Below are positions 40,481 through 51,399 of a DNA stretch of 64,000 nucleotides, one piece after another. The position numbers and the translations under genes were made by a program. Under the pieces are notes generated by a model. That model had not been told where the DNA came from and did not search any database. It saw only the letters and a program-made list of their open reading frames with translations. Each line of letters begins with the position of its first letter. Position 1 is the stretch's first letter. The DNA comes from Tatumella citrea (GTDB taxonomy: Bacteria; Pseudomonadota; Gammaproteobacteria; Enterobacterales; Enterobacteriaceae): NCBI RefSeq assembly GCF_002163585.1, contig NZ_CP015579.1:1116001-1180000 (forward strand), in the 5' to 3' direction.

Positions 40481-41659
40481 TTACTGTGCATTGCTGTTTG
40501 CCTGGCTGTCTGCATCAGGTTTTACTTCTTCAGGAGTAACCTGGGCGCCTGGTTTAGCGCGTTGCAGACCAACAGTAATCACTTTATCTCCGGCACTCAG
40601 CCCTTTAGTGACCAGCCATTTATCACCGATAGCCTGATCAGCTGTGACAATGCGCACTTCAACTTTATTATCTGCACCAACAACCATGGCTGTTGCCTGG
40701 CCGGTAGGGGTACGGGTAATGGCTTGTTGAGGCACCAGCAAGGCATTAGGGTTTGTTCCCTCATCCAGTCGGGCACGCACGAACATACCTGGCAGCAATG
40801 TATGGTCAGGGTTAGGGACAATTGCCCGCAGAGTGATAGAACCGGTGGTTTCATCTACGGTAACGTCAGAGAACTCCAGGGTACCGGTCTGGCTGAATGT
40901 TGCACCGTTATCCAGTACAACAGACACCTGAGCTTTGCCGTTCACCTGTTGTAATTTTCCAGAAGCCATCTCAGATTTCAGCCGCAGAAATTCATCGCTT
41001 GACTGGGTCACATCGACATACAGCGGATCTAACTGTTGAACGGTTGCCAGAGCAGTGGTCTGCGCACTTTGCACCAGTGCACCTTCGGTCACGGATGACT
41101 TACCGATACGCCCGGAAATAGGTGAACTGACTTTGGTGTAAGCCAGGTTAATTCTGGCGGTTTCTACACTGGCTTTTGCTGACTGAACAGCCGCATTATC
41201 CTGCGCTGCGGTAGCCACAGCGGTGTCATAATCCTGCTGACTGATATATTTGGTACCCATCAACGGTTTATAACGACGTACGGTTAACTCAGCGATACGT
41301 GCATTGGCTTGTGCCTTGGCTAAATCGCCCAAAGCACTGTCATAAGCGGCCTGATAGGTTGCAGGGTCAATCTGATACAATGACTCACCTGCTTTAATAT
41401 CACTCCCTTCGACAAAGTTTCTTCTAAGAATAATTCCGGAAACCTGCGGTCGGACTTCTGCCACCCGAAAAGCTGAAGTACGGCCAGGTAACTCTGTGAT
41501 GATTTTTAGCGGAGCGGTTTGTAACGTCACCACACCAACCTGTGGAGCCTGCTGCTGTCCGGATGCCTGTGTTTTATTATTATCACACCCGGTAAGAGCT
41601 ACGCTCCCGGATAACATCAGGATGGCCGCCAGAGGTGACAATCCTCTGTTTTTTTTCAT
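40481..41659 (-). CDS. acrA: periplasmic adaptor lipoprotein AcrA
   Basis: This 392-residue membrane-fusion protein links AcrB to TolC. A lipoprotein signal ends at lipobox ALTGC (Cys25). The lipoyl, alpha-hairpin, beta-barrel and membrane-proximal domains follow, with the hairpin at about residues 100-170 (LAKAQANARIAELTVRRYKP and QDNAAVQSAKASVETARINL). It is the first gene of acrAB, divergent from acrR across 174 bases containing the AcrR operator. Confidence 0.97.
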   Translation of the reverse strand: MKKNRGLSPLAAILMLSGSVALTGCDNNKTQASGQQQAPQVGVVTLQTAPLKIITELPGRTSAFRVAEVRPQVSGIILRRNFVEGSDIKAGESLYQIDPATYQAAYDSALGDLAKAQANARIAELTVRRYKPLMGTKYISQQDYDTAVATAAQDNAAVQSAKASVETARINLAYTKVSSPISGRIGKSSVTEGALVQSAQTTALATVQQLDPLYVDVTQSSDEFLRLKSEMASGKLQQVNGKAQVSVVLDNGATFSQTGTLEFSDVTVDETTGSITLRAIVPNPDHTLLPGMFVRARLDEGTNPNALLVPQQAITRTPTGQATAMVVGADNKVEVRIVTADQAIGDKWLVTKGLSAGDKVITVGLQRAKPGAQVTPEEVKPDADSQANSNAQ

Positions 41660-41748
41660 AAATAAACCTCTAATATCCGGAATTTAACGAGCTACTGTGC
41701 CCAAAGATAACGACCTGTAGCTGTGCAAAAATACAAACCATGCTATCG

Positions 41749-41772
41749 TACATATATACATGAATGTATGTA
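41749..41772. promoter_or_regulatory. AcrR operator in the acrA-acrR intergenic region
   Basis: TACATATATACATGAATGTATGTA matches the known 24-base E. coli AcrR palindrome (TACATACATTTGTGAATGTATGTA) at most positions, including the whole right half-site. It lies between the divergent acrA and acrR starts, so AcrR can repress both. Confidence 0.85.
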
Positions 41773-41833
41773 AATCGGTATATGCCTGATGGCGGGGCAT
41801 ATACACCTCGACCCTTATAAAGACAGACTTTCT

Positions 41834-42466
41834 ATGGCACGAAAAACTAAAGAGCAGGCACTGGAGACGCGAAATCAGATTATTGAAGCCGCGATCCACT
41901 GCTTTTCCACCAACGGAGTTTCTTCCACTTCGTTGTCAGATATTGCAACCCGGGCTGGCGTTACACGTGGAGCGATTTACTGGCACTTCAAAAATAAAAT
42001 CGACATTCTTAATGAGATCTGGCTGCAATGCGATGCGCATCTGGATGAACTGGAACAGGAATATCAGATTCAGTATCCGGATGACCCGCTGGCTCAGATG
42101 AAAGCACTGCTCGTTACATTGTTGCAATCGACTGTGACAGACCGCTCACGTCGTGCACTGATGGAAATTATATTCCATAAATGTGAGTTTGTCGGAGAAA
42201 TGGAAACATTTCAAAAAATTCAGCAAAGCCTCTTGCTGGAATGCTATCCAAAAATTGAAGCTTCTTTACATAATTGCATATGCCAAGGGCAGCTTCCCCC
42301 TAATCTCAACACCCGCCAGGCTGCCATATTAATGCGCAGTTATATCAGCGGTTTGATGGAAAACTGGTTGTTTACTCCGGCAAGCTTCAACTTAGAAAAG
42401 GAAGCACCCGATTTAGTTGAAGCTTTTATTGATATGCTTCGCCTGAGTCCGGCACTGCAAAAATAA
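41834..42466 (+). CDS. acrR: TetR-family repressor AcrR
   Basis: This 210-residue repressor of acrAB and of itself has an N-terminal helix-turn-helix: MARKTKEQALETRNQIIEAA and TSLSDIATRAGVTRGAIYWH. The C-terminal ligand pocket accepts many pump substrates. I chose the ATG at 41834 (MARKTK) over 41789, which overlaps the upstream region and lacks family support. It is shorter at the C-terminus than E. coli AcrR (215) by a few residues. Loss of function in this gene is a known cause of efflux overexpression, but the frame here is intact. Confidence 0.95.
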   Translation: MARKTKEQALETRNQIIEAAIHCFSTNGVSSTSLSDIATRAGVTRGAIYWHFKNKIDILNEIWLQCDAHLDELEQEYQIQYPDDPLAQMKALLVTLLQSTVTDRSRRALMEIIFHKCEFVGEMETFQKIQQSLLLECYPKIEASLHNCICQGQLPPNLNTRQAAILMRSYISGLMENWLFTPASFNLEKEAPDLVEAFIDMLRLSPALQK

Positions 42467-42485
42467 CCCACAGACACCAGCAATA

Positions 42486-42656
42486 TCAGGTACCTGGTGT
42501 CATTCCTTTTTCTTCTATATCTCGCTTGGCAATGTAATCCTGTCGGACAATTTCCAGCGCTTTTAGTACCAGCCGGGCTGGTATCTGGTTCTCTTCTAAA
42601 AGCATAATTAAATCAACAGCAAGTTTAACCTCTTCAGGTGCAGATTCCAGCGACAT
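42486..42656 (-). CDS. rsmS: pleiotropic regulatory protein RsmS (YbaM)
   Basis: This small 56-residue protein begins [20 protein letters not shown] and has [22 protein letters not shown] in the middle, matching E. coli YbaM/RsmS. In Pectobacterium rsmS affects secondary metabolites; the mechanism is not known. I chose the ATG at 42656. A longer frame (to 42728) would add 24 residues with no family support. It lies between acrR (convergent) and priC (same strand), as in E. coli. Confidence 0.85.
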   Translation of the reverse strand: MSLESAPEEVKLAVDLIMLLEENQIPARLVLKALEIVRQDYIAKRDIEEKGMTPGT

Positions 42657-42831
42657 AAAGTTAACCTGTTCTGTAAAAAAGTGATTTACCTGTATGTGCG
42701 GTAATTCCGGGTGATCCGGTTGTCGCATTAACGGCTAAGCCGCTACCGAAAGGGCAGGTTGTCACCTTTTGGGCACGATGTCAGCCAGAAATGGGTTAAG
42801 CGGGTCACTGACTGACCTGGAAGAAGCGCGA

Positions 42832-43362
42832 CTAATTCTCTTGCGGTGTTCGCACAGAGGTCTGCCAGTAACTTTCCTGCAAAGCGGCCCGGCAGCGCGC
42901 CAGTCTTTGCTCCAGCAGATCCAGTTTGTTGGCGATCAGTTGCTGTTGCTGTAAAGTCTCTGCGTTATTTAATTGTTGCTCGTGCTGAGAAATCATCTCG
43001 CACAATCTGGATTCATAACCCCGTTGCTCCTGATACTTGTTTAGCCAGTAGTCTGCCACCGTAGGTAACACGGCACGTCTGCTGTCTAAAGTATTCAGTT
43101 CCCGTTGCATGGCCTGGCATTGATCAAGTAACCGTTGTGACAGCCATTGAAATTCAGGTGATTCAGCAGAGCTAATCCCTGACAGCTTTTCCAGGCTGGC
43201 ATTCACTTGTTGAAGATAATCCTGAAGCCGGTTGCCATTATCCATAAATAACTGTGGGTCAAAGCGTTTTTCCCGGCATACGGGGTTGCCAGCCTGTTCC
43301 GTTTGCCGGCGCAAATGGTCTGTTAATGCCGTAAACTGGCGAATGACTTTTTGTTTATTCAT
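42832..43362 (-). CDS. priC: primosomal replication protein PriC
   Basis: This 176-residue protein acts in replication restart by loading DnaB at stalled forks with an SSB or Rep partner. The sequence is poorly conserved, as usual for PriC, but the C-terminal RLCEMISQHEQQL and LEQRLARCRAALQE match the family, as does the overall helical, Gln- and Arg-rich composition. I chose the ATG at 43362 (MNKQKVIRQF). The open frame extends 57 codons further upstream without homology. It precedes rsmS on the same strand. Confidence 0.85.
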   Translation of the reverse strand: MNKQKVIRQFTALTDHLRRQTEQAGNPVCREKRFDPQLFMDNGNRLQDYLQQVNASLEKLSGISSAESPEFQWLSQRLLDQCQAMQRELNTLDSRRAVLPTVADYWLNKYQEQRGYESRLCEMISQHEQQLNNAETLQQQQLIANKLDLLEQRLARCRAALQESYWQTSVRTPQEN

Positions 43363-43687
43363 ATTTACTCGCCTGTCACGAAGAACTCTGTACCCGTCGG
43401 GTGTAACTGGTGGAATAAAAGCCATCTCCTCTGCCAGACTGGCACTCTGTAAACAGACTGATTGCACACAGAGAGAGGACTGATTTATTGTAAGAACATT
43501 GATCCTGGATTGTGCAACAGTATAAATAAGCACAAGCCACGGCTCTGAGGTTGCAATTGTTTTGCAGTTTGCTTAGATTTGTCCGTTTTCGTGCGCGGTC
43601 CCTCTGATAATGACTTTGCCGTCCACGGTGATGTCACCGTGAGAGGCAGGGGCTGCGTGTTACTGAGACTTCACCAGGCGTACCATT

Positions 43688-44239
43688 ATGAGCGTAACTG
43701 AGCAACAGCTTGAATCCATTAAAAATAGCATTAAAAGTGTTCCGGACTATCCAAAACCCGGGATCCTTTTCCGTGATGTTACCGGACTGCTGGAAGATGT
43801 AAAAGCGTATTCAGCGACCATTGAAGTGCTGGTTGAACGTTATCGTGGCAAGGGCATTACCAAAGTTGTCGGGACCGAAGCTCGCGGGTTTTTATTTGGC
43901 GCACCGGTGGCGCTGGGGCTGGGTGTGGGTTTTGTTCCTGTGCGTAAACCAGGCAAGCTGCCGCGTGAAACTTACCGTGAAGAATTTTCTCTTGAGTACG
44001 GTACCGATGTGCTGGAAATGCATACCGATGCGGTAAAACCTGGCGATGTAGTGCTGGTGGTGGATGACCTGTTGGCCACTGGTGGTACCATTGAAGCGAC
44101 GGTTAAACTGATTCGTCGCGCCGGTGCCGAAGTGCATGATGCTGCCTTTGTGATCAACCTTTTTGATCTGGAAGGTGAGTCCCGTCTGCGGGCGTTAGGT
44201 ATTGACTGTTTCAGTGTGGTTAACTTCCCGGGCCACTGA
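43688..44239 (+). CDS. apt: adenine phosphoribosyltransferase
   Basis: This 183-residue salvage enzyme converts adenine and PRPP to AMP. The PRPP motif [16 protein letters not shown] (about residues 121-136) is intact, as are [14 protein letters not shown] (about 61-74) and the hood [19 protein letters not shown]. Length equals that of E. coli Apt. It precedes dnaX by 187 bases on the same strand. Confidence 0.97.
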   Translation: MSVTEQQLESIKNSIKSVPDYPKPGILFRDVTGLLEDVKAYSATIEVLVERYRGKGITKVVGTEARGFLFGAPVALGLGVGFVPVRKPGKLPRETYREEFSLEYGTDVLEMHTDAVKPGDVVLVVDDLLATGGTIEATVKLIRRAGAEVHDAAFVINLFDLEGESRLRALGIDCFSVVNFPGH

Positions 44240-44426
44240 TAAGCGCAACTGATCACAGCCTGGTCCTGACCTAAATTTATAGGCAATGGGCCAGGTGGCT
44301 GATACACTAGACAGTGCACAGACAAGCAGAGTCAATCTCTGTCTGCTGCCGCTATCGATTCGAGATGCAGTGTCACCTCACGGGGCGCTGCATGATGTGT
44401 TAACCCTATCCAGTGACTAAAATTCC

Positions 44427-46367
44427 ATGAGTTATCAGGTTCTTGCGCGAAAGTGGCGGCCTCAGATTTTTGCTGATGTTGTCGGCCAACAGCATGTTTT
44501 GACCGCGCTGGCCAATGGTTTGTCATTGGGCAGACTCCATCACGCCTATCTTTTCTCCGGCACTCGTGGTGTCGGTAAAACTACCATTGCCCGCTTGCTG
44601 GCAAAAGGCCTGAACTGTGAACAGGGGATCACTGCTACCCCTTGCGGGCAGTGTGAAAATTGCCGGGAAATTGAGCAGGGCCGGTTTGTCGATCTGATTG
44701 AAATCGATGCGGCATCCCGTACCAAAGTCGAAGATACCCGCGACCTGCTGGATAACGTGCAATACGCTCCGGCCCGTGGTCGTTTTAAAGTGTATCTGAT
44801 CGATGAAGTTCACATGTTATCGCGCCATAGTTTCAACGCATTACTGAAAACACTGGAAGAACCGCCGGAACATGTGAAATTTTTGCTGGCGACGACTGAC
44901 CCGCAAAAATTACCAGTGACCATTCTTTCCCGTTGCCTGCAGTTTCATCTGAAGGCGCTGGATGTAGAACAGATTAGCCAGCAGTTAACACGGATACTTA
45001 ACAGCGAAAATATCAGTGCCGAACCCCGGGCCTTGCAGCTACTGGCTCGTGCGGCAGACGGCAGCCTGCGCGACGGTTTAAGCCTGACTGATCAGGCGAT
45101 TGCCATGGGGCAAGGGGCCGTGACCACCGAAACGGTAGCCGGAATGTTGGGGACTCTTGACAGCAGTCAGCCCCTGGCATTGATTGAGGCACTGTCCGCC
45201 GGTCAGGGGGAGTCCGTGATGACTCTGTTACAGCAAGCCGCTGCCCGGGGAGTGGAATGGGAAGCCCTGCTGGTGGAGATGTTGCGCCTGTTGCATTGCG
45301 TAGCCATGCTGCAGTTATTGCCTGGTTCACTGAATGAAGAGTTTATTACCAGTGAGCAGCAACTACGGGAACTGGCAAGAAAACTGCCTCCTGAAGAAGT
45401 TCAGCTCTACTACCAGACACTGCTGATGGGCAGAAAAGAGCTCTCGCTGGCGCCTGATCCTCGCATGGGAGTTGAGATGACCCTGCTGCGGGCTCTGGCG
45501 TTTCATCCGCTGGCCGTTATTGAAACAGCTCCGTCGGTAGTGCCTGCCGGAGTCCCGGCGGCGATGGTTCAGCCAGTAGCAGTTGCGCCAGCACCGGCAC
45601 CTGCGGCAATCAGTCCGGCGCCATCGGAGGCCCCGTCGGAACCTCCTCCGTCCATCACGGGTACTACCAGCCAGTTATTACAGGCACGAACAGAACTGCT
45701 ACGCCGGGGAGCCAGCGGCACAAAAAAGACTGAGCCGGCGGTGCAAACCGCGCAGCCGGCGCAGAATGCTTTGCAGCGACTTGCAGCAGTGACTGAGCGG
45801 GGGAGTAAAGCCCGCTCCGCACAAAGTGATGCGAACGGCCAGCCTGAAAAAAAGGAACGTTATCGCTGGAAAACACAGCTACCGGAAGCGGAAGTTGTGC
45901 AGCCGGTGACAACACCTAAGGCGTTACGTACTGCGCTGGAGCATGAAAAAACACCGGAACTGGCGGCCAGACTGGCCGAAGAAGCTCAGCAACGTGATCC
46001 CTGGGCTGCGGAAATTGCGCAGCTGAATTTGCCAAAACTGGTGCAGCAACTGGCGCTAAATGCCTGGAAGCAGCAACAGGGGAGCAGTGTTTGTCTGCAC
46101 CTTCGTCCGGCGCAGGGACACCTGAATTCGCCTTCGGCGCGTAAAGTGTTGGCGGAAGTTTTGTCGGCGCAAGCAGGCGAAACAGTTGAACTGACCATCG
46201 AGGCAGATGATAATCCCGCTGTACTGACACCACTCGAATGGCGTCAGGCTATTTATGAAGAAAAGCTGAGCCAGGCGCGTCAGTCTATGGTTAATGATCC
46301 TTATATCCGGACATTGCAGAAATTATTTGATGCGGATCTGGATGAAGAAAGCATCCGACCCGTGTAA
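44427..46367 (+). CDS. dnaX: DNA polymerase III subunits tau and gamma
   Basis: This is the clamp-loader motor and replisome organiser. The 646-residue full product is tau. The N-terminal AAA+ module has Walker A GTRGVGKTT (about residues 44-52), the zinc site CEQGITATPCGQCENC (about 64-79), DEVHMLSRHSFNALLKTLEE and the SRC sensor LSRCLQFHL. A Pro/Ala-rich linker (about 370-425) precedes the DnaB- and polymerase-binding C-terminal domains. A programmed frameshift at codons 433-434 yields gamma, of about 435 residues. Its features are listed separately. It precedes ybaB-recR by 54 bases. Confidence 0.98.
   Translation: MSYQVLARKWRPQIFADVVGQQHVLTALANGLSLGRLHHAYLFSGTRGVGKTTIARLLAKGLNCEQGITATPCGQCENCREIEQGRFVDLIEIDAASRTKVEDTRDLLDNVQYAPARGRFKVYLIDEVHMLSRHSFNALLKTLEEPPEHVKFLLATTDPQKLPVTILSRCLQFHLKALDVEQISQQLTRILNSENISAEPRALQLLARAADGSLRDGLSLTDQAIAMGQGAVTTETVAGMLGTLDSSQPLALIEALSAGQGESVMTLLQQAAARGVEWEALLVEMLRLLHCVAMLQLLPGSLNEEFITSEQQLRELARKLPPEEVQLYYQTLLMGRKELSLAPDPRMGVEMTLLRALAFHPLAVIETAPSVVPAGVPAAMVQPVAVAPAPAPAAISPAPSEAPSEPPPSITGTTSQLLQARTELLRRGASGTKKTEPAVQTAQPAQNALQRLAAVTERGSKARSAQSDANGQPEKKERYRWKTQLPEAEVVQPVTTPKALRTALEHEKTPELAARLAEEAQQRDPWAAEIAQLNLPKLVQQLALNAWKQQQGSSVCLHLRPAQGHLNSPSARKVLAEVLSAQAGETVELTIEADDNPAVLTPLEWRQAIYEEKLSQARQSMVNDPYIRTLQKLFDADLDEESIRPV
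45706..45762 (+). promoter_or_regulatory. dnaX programmed -1 ribosomal frameshift signal
   Basis: The slippery heptamer A-AAA-AAG lies at 45722-45728 in the tau frame. After a -1 slip the ribosome reads GAC then TGA, ending gamma at about residue 435. Ten bases upstream is a Shine-Dalgarno-like GGGGAG (45706-45711), the same spacing as the stimulator in E. coli. Downstream, GCCGGCGGT...ACCGCGCAGCCGGC (45733-45762) can form the stimulating hairpin with one bulge. All three known elements are thus present. Confidence 0.93.
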
Positions 46368-46394
46368 TCATGCTGCAGGTCATCATCAGGATGA

Positions 46395-46750
<356 letters not shown>

Positions 46751-46751
<1 letters not shown>

Positions 46752-47356
46752 TGCAGACAAGCCCGCTGCTGGAATCTCTGATGGAATCGCTGCGTTGTCT
46801 GCCCGGTGTCGGGCCTAAGTCAGCGCAGCGCATGGCCTTTCATTTGCTGCAACGGGATCGTAGTGGCGGGATGCGTCTGGCACAGGCGCTGACCCGCGCG
46901 ATGTCGGAAATTGGTCACTGCTCTCATTGTCGGACCTTTACAGAACAGGAAATGTGTACCATCTGTGCGAATCCAAGACGCCAGCAGAATGGTATTATTT
47001 GCGTTGTAGAGAGTCCTGCAGATATTCACGCAGTTGAGCAGACCGGGCAGTTTTCAGGCCGCTACTTTGTACTGATGGGGCATCTGTCGCCATTAGACGG
47101 TATCGGGCCGGGCGACATTGGCCTGGATATTCTGGAACAGCGACTACAAACCGAAACCATCACTGAAGTGATTCTGGCAACTAATCCGACTATCGAAGGT
47201 GAAGCGACCGCGAATTATATCGCTGATCTTTGCCGCCAGTACTCCGTGGAGGCCAGCCGCATCGCACATGGTGTTCCTGTGGGCGGAGAACTGGAAATGG
47301 TGGATGGTACAACACTGTCGCATTCGCTCGCCGGGCGTCAAAAGTTTAAATATTAA
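46751..47356 (+). CDS. recR: recombination mediator RecR
   Basis: This 201-residue partner of RecO and RecF loads RecA at gaps. A helix-hairpin-helix lies near [20 protein letters not shown] (about residues 14-33), then a C4 zinc finger: CSHC (about 57-60) and CTIC (69-72). A Toprim domain follows ([18 protein letters not shown] with the conserved glutamate). The Walker-like end [10 protein letters not shown] is typical. Start and stop codons overlap ybaB by one base, so translation is coupled. Confidence 0.97.
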
Positions 47357-47362
47357 TCGCTT

Positions 47363-47387
47363 GCTGATGTTCCTGTGGAACATCAGC
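47363..47387 (+). other. perfect hairpin between recR and htpG
   Basis: GCTGATGTTCC / GGAACATCAGC is an 11-bp perfect inverted repeat with a TGT loop, just after the recR stop. No T run follows, so it is not a standard terminator. Its last base is the first base of the htpG -35 element. Confidence 0.75.
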
Positions 47388-47414
47388 TTGAAATCTCCGG
47401 TTTCATCCCCATCT
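47387..47414 (+). promoter_or_regulatory. sigma-32 promoter of htpG
   Basis: CTTGAAA (47387-47393), a 13-base spacer and CCCCATCT (47407-47414) match the heat-shock promoter consensus exactly. They lie about 40 bases before the htpG start. Confidence 0.93.
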
Positions 47415-47455
47415 TATATCCCGACATTCGTTAATCCTGATTTTTTGAGGTATCA

Positions 47456-49330
47456 ATGACAATGAAAGGACAAGAGACTCGTGGTTTCCAGTCAGAAGTA
47501 AAGCAACTTCTGCAACTGATGATCCATTCGCTCTACTCAAATAAAGAGATCTTTTTGCGTGAGCTTATCTCTAACGCATCTGATGCAGCAGATAAACTCC
47601 GTTTTCGTGCCCTGTCAAACGCTTCGCTGTATGAAGGTGACGGTGAATTACGTGTTCGCTTATCCGTCGATAAAGACCAGCGCACGCTGACTCTGAGTGA
47701 CAACGGTATCGGTATGAGCCGTGAGGAAGTTATTGACAACCTGGGCACAATCGCCAAATCAGGAACCAAAGCTTTCCTTGAATCAATGGGATCGGATCAG
47801 GTAAAAGACAGCCAACTGATTGGTCAGTTTGGTGTTGGTTTTTATTCGGCCTTTATCGTTGCTGATAAAGTGACGGTCCGTACGCGTGCTGCGGGTGCGC
47901 CTGCCGATCAGGGCGTATTCTGGGAATCTGCCGGTGAAGGCGAATATACGCTGGCAGATATCGAAAAAGCCGATCGCGGAACAGAAATTACATTACACCT
48001 GCGTGAAGGTGAAGATGAGTTTCTCGACAGCTGGCGGGTGCGTAATATAGTCAGTAAGTACTCAGACCATATTGCACTTCCGGTTGAGATCGAAACTAAA
48101 GACGAAGAAAACGAGACCACGACCTGGGAAAAAGTAAATAAGGCTCAGGCACTGTGGACCCGTAATAAGTCAGAAATTACTGACGAAGAGTACAACGATT
48201 TTTATAAACATATTGCCCATGACTTTACAGATCCACTGATCTGGAGTCACAACCGGGTCGAGGGAAAACAGGAATATACCAGCCTGCTGTATATCCCGGC
48301 TCAGGCTCCCTGGGATATGTGGAACCGCGATCATAAACATGGTCTGAAGCTGTATGTACAGCGCGTATTTATTATGGACGACGCAGAACAGTTTATGCCG
48401 AATTATCTGCGATTCGTTCGTGGTCTGATAGATTCCAATGATCTGCCGCTGAATGTCTCCCGTGAAATTCTGCAGGACAGCCGTGTGACCCAGAGCCTGC
48501 GTAGCGCGTTAACTAAGCGTACTCTGCAAATGCTGGAAAAACTGGCAAAAGATGATGAAGCTAAATATCTGCAATTCTGGAAGGCCTTTGGTCTGGCACT
48601 GAAAGAGGGGCCAGCAGAAGATCCGACTAACCTGCCAGCCATTGCGAAGCTGCTGCGTTTTGCTTCGACTCATTCTGAAAGTTCAGAGCAGACGGTGACC
48701 CTGGAACAGTACATCAGCCGGATGTCTGAGGGTCAGGAAAAGATCTATTACATCACTGCTGACAGCTACGCAGCAGCGAAAAACAGTCCACACCTGGAAC
48801 TGTTCCGTAAGAAAGGGATTGAAGTCCTACTGCTGTCTGAGCGCATCGATGAATGGATGATGAGCTATCTGACCGAGTTTGATGGCAAGATCTTCCAGTC
48901 AGTGAGTAAAGCTGATGATACGCTGGATAAGCTGGCCGACGAAGAAACCGAAGAGCAGAAAGAGAGCGAAAAAGCCCTTGAGCCATTTGTTGAGCGCGTG
49001 AAAACTCTGCTCGGTGACCGGGTGAAAGATGTGCGTCTGACGCATCGTCTGACCGATACCCCGGCCATTGTGGTGACCGACGCCGATGAAATGAGTACTC
49101 AGATGGCGAAACTGTTTGCTGCTGCGGGCCAGGAAGCGCCGGAAGTTAAATATATCTTCGAAATTAATCCGGATCATCCACTGGTGAAACAGGCGGCAGG
49201 AACGACAGACGATAGTCGTTTTGCTGACTGGACTGAGTTACTGCTGGATCAGGCTCTGTTTGCTGAGCGGGGAACGCTGGAAGATCCGAACCAGTTTATC
49301 CGCCGTATGAATCAGTTACTGCTGGGTTAA
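47456..49330 (+). CDS. htpG: molecular chaperone HtpG (Hsp90)
   Basis: This 624-residue dimeric ATP-driven chaperone has the N-terminal GHKL ATPase domain with [14 protein letters not shown] (about residues 32-45), [10 protein letters not shown] (81-90) and [11 protein letters not shown] (123-133). The middle domain holds the catalytic arginine in LNVSREILQ. The C-terminal dimerisation domain follows, ending in RRMNQLLLG; no MEEVD tail, as in bacteria. Two ATGs are in frame; the first at 47456 has GAGG five bases upstream and I keep it. A sigma-32 promoter precedes it, consistent with heat-shock control. Confidence 0.98.
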   Translation: MTMKGQETRGFQSEVKQLLQLMIHSLYSNKEIFLRELISNASDAADKLRFRALSNASLYEGDGELRVRLSVDKDQRTLTLSDNGIGMSREEVIDNLGTIAKSGTKAFLESMGSDQVKDSQLIGQFGVGFYSAFIVADKVTVRTRAAGAPADQGVFWESAGEGEYTLADIEKADRGTEITLHLREGEDEFLDSWRVRNIVSKYSDHIALPVEIETKDEENETTTWEKVNKAQALWTRNKSEITDEEYNDFYKHIAHDFTDPLIWSHNRVEGKQEYTSLLYIPAQAPWDMWNRDHKHGLKLYVQRVFIMDDAEQFMPNYLRFVRGLIDSNDLPLNVSREILQDSRVTQSLRSALTKRTLQMLEKLAKDDEAKYLQFWKAFGLALKEGPAEDPTNLPAIAKLLRFASTHSESSEQTVTLEQYISRMSEGQEKIYYITADSYAAAKNSPHLELFRKKGIEVLLLSERIDEWMMSYLTEFDGKIFQSVSKADDTLDKLADEETEEQKESEKALEPFVERVKTLLGDRVKDVRLTHRLTDTPAIVVTDADEMSTQMAKLFAAAGQEAPEVKYIFEINPDHPLVKQAAGTTDDSRFADWTELLLDQALFAERGTLEDPNQFIRRMNQLLLG

Positions 49331-49350
49331 TCTTTTTTCTCTCAGCGTAA

Positions 49351-49380
49351 AATGCCCCGGTTTACCGGGGCATTATTTTT
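49351..49380 (+). terminator. htpG terminator
   Basis: Perfect 10-bp stem AATGCCCCGG / CCGGGGCATT with a TTTA loop, followed by ATTTTT, 20 bases after htpG. Confidence 0.92.
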
Positions 49381-49538
49381 GGTAAGGTTGTCCGGGCTAA
49401 AGTTCTCATCTTTCGCACGATCGGTGATGATTTCGCGGTTATTTTGCTGTCTGAGGCAGGTGTTACCGATAACAAGCTGTCTTTCTGTACATATCCCCCA
49501 TTTACCCGACTCCGGGCCGCTCCTTTCCTTGTGGATAG

Positions 49539-50252
<714 letters not shown>

Positions 50253-50374
50253 TCCCTGTGCGGACCGGATTTTACCGGTTCGCGCTGTCACCAATAGCAG
50301 TAATTGCTTTTCCCTTCGTCAGGATACGCTACAATAAGCCTTTCTTTGTACAAGCTTATTATCAGGAAATTACT

Positions 50375-51334
50375 ATGAGGCAAGATAAGCCAGGTGTCCT
50401 GCTGGTGAATTTAGGCACGCCTGATGCGCCAACCTCTTCTGCAGTCAAACGCTATCTGAAGCAATTTCTTAGTGATAAACGGGTGGTGGATGTTCCGCGT
50501 CTGATCTGGTGGCCGGTACTTAACGGCGCTATTTTGCCATTGCGCTCTCCGCGGGTCGCCAAACTCTATGCCTCGGTATGGATGGAAGAAGGGTCACCGT
50601 TGCTGGTGTTCAGTAAACGTCAACGGGATGCGCTGGCTGCGAAGACCGATATGCCGGTTGCACTGGGGATGAGCTATGGCAATCCGTCGCTGGACAGTGC
50701 CGTGAACCAGCTTCTGGAGCAGGGAGTGACCCGGCTGATTGTCCTGCCTCTCTATCCGCAATTTTCCTCTACCACTGTATCGGCGGTCTGGGATGCACTG
50801 CATCAGATCTTTCTGCCAGTCCGGACACTGCCGGATATCCAGTTTATTCGTGATTACGCCACTCATCCTGGTTATATCGCTGCCCTGAAAGCATCGGCCG
50901 AACGCGCCTTTGCCGAACATGGTAAGCCGGATGTCTTATTGTTGTCGTTTCATGGTATTCCGCAGCGATTCGCCAATGAAGGGGATGACTATCCACAGCG
51001 TTGTGCCGAAACCACCACGTTGCTGCGTGAAGCACTGGGAATGTCAGAGCAACAGCTTATCATGACCTACCAGTCACGATTTGGCCGGGAACCCTGGTTG
51101 TCGCCATATACCGATGAAACGGTTAAATCGCTGCCAGCTAAAGGTATTCGTCATATTCAGGTGATGAGCCCCGGTTTTTCTGCCGATTGTCTGGAAACCC
51201 TGGAAGAGATTAATGGTCAGAACCGGGAATTCTTTATGCACGCTGGCGGAGAGAAGTTTGAGTATATCCCGGCACTGAATGACGATGAACTGCATATCGA
51301 AATGATGCTGCAGCTGGTCAACCAGTACCGATGA
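50375..51334 (+). CDS. hemH: ferrochelatase
   Basis: This enzyme inserts ferrous iron into protoporphyrin IX, the last step of protoheme synthesis. The 319-residue length matches E. coli (320). Signatures are [19 protein letters not shown] (about residues 9-27), [16 protein letters not shown] and the metal-site histidine in [11 protein letters not shown]. The catalytic glutamate is in [15 protein letters not shown] near the C-terminus. I chose the ATG at 50375 ([10 protein letters not shown]) with a CAGGAAAT ribosome-binding site; the open frame extends 39 codons upstream without homology. E. coli has aes between hemH and gsk, and here that gene is absent. Confidence 0.97.
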   Translation: MRQDKPGVLLVNLGTPDAPTSSAVKRYLKQFLSDKRVVDVPRLIWWPVLNGAILPLRSPRVAKLYASVWMEEGSPLLVFSKRQRDALAAKTDMPVALGMSYGNPSLDSAVNQLLEQGVTRLIVLPLYPQFSSTTVSAVWDALHQIFLPVRTLPDIQFIRDYATHPGYIAALKASAERAFAEHGKPDVLLLSFHGIPQRFANEGDDYPQRCAETTTLLREALGMSEQQLIMTYQSRFGREPWLSPYTDETVKSLPAKGIRHIQVMSPGFSADCLETLEEINGQNREFFMHAGGEKFEYIPALNDDELHIEMMLQLVNQYR

Positions 51335-51399
51335 GATAACCGTTAATCGCCGGAATTATGCTAGTATTCGCCTTTTATTCCTGCGATTAACAGAAAAAC

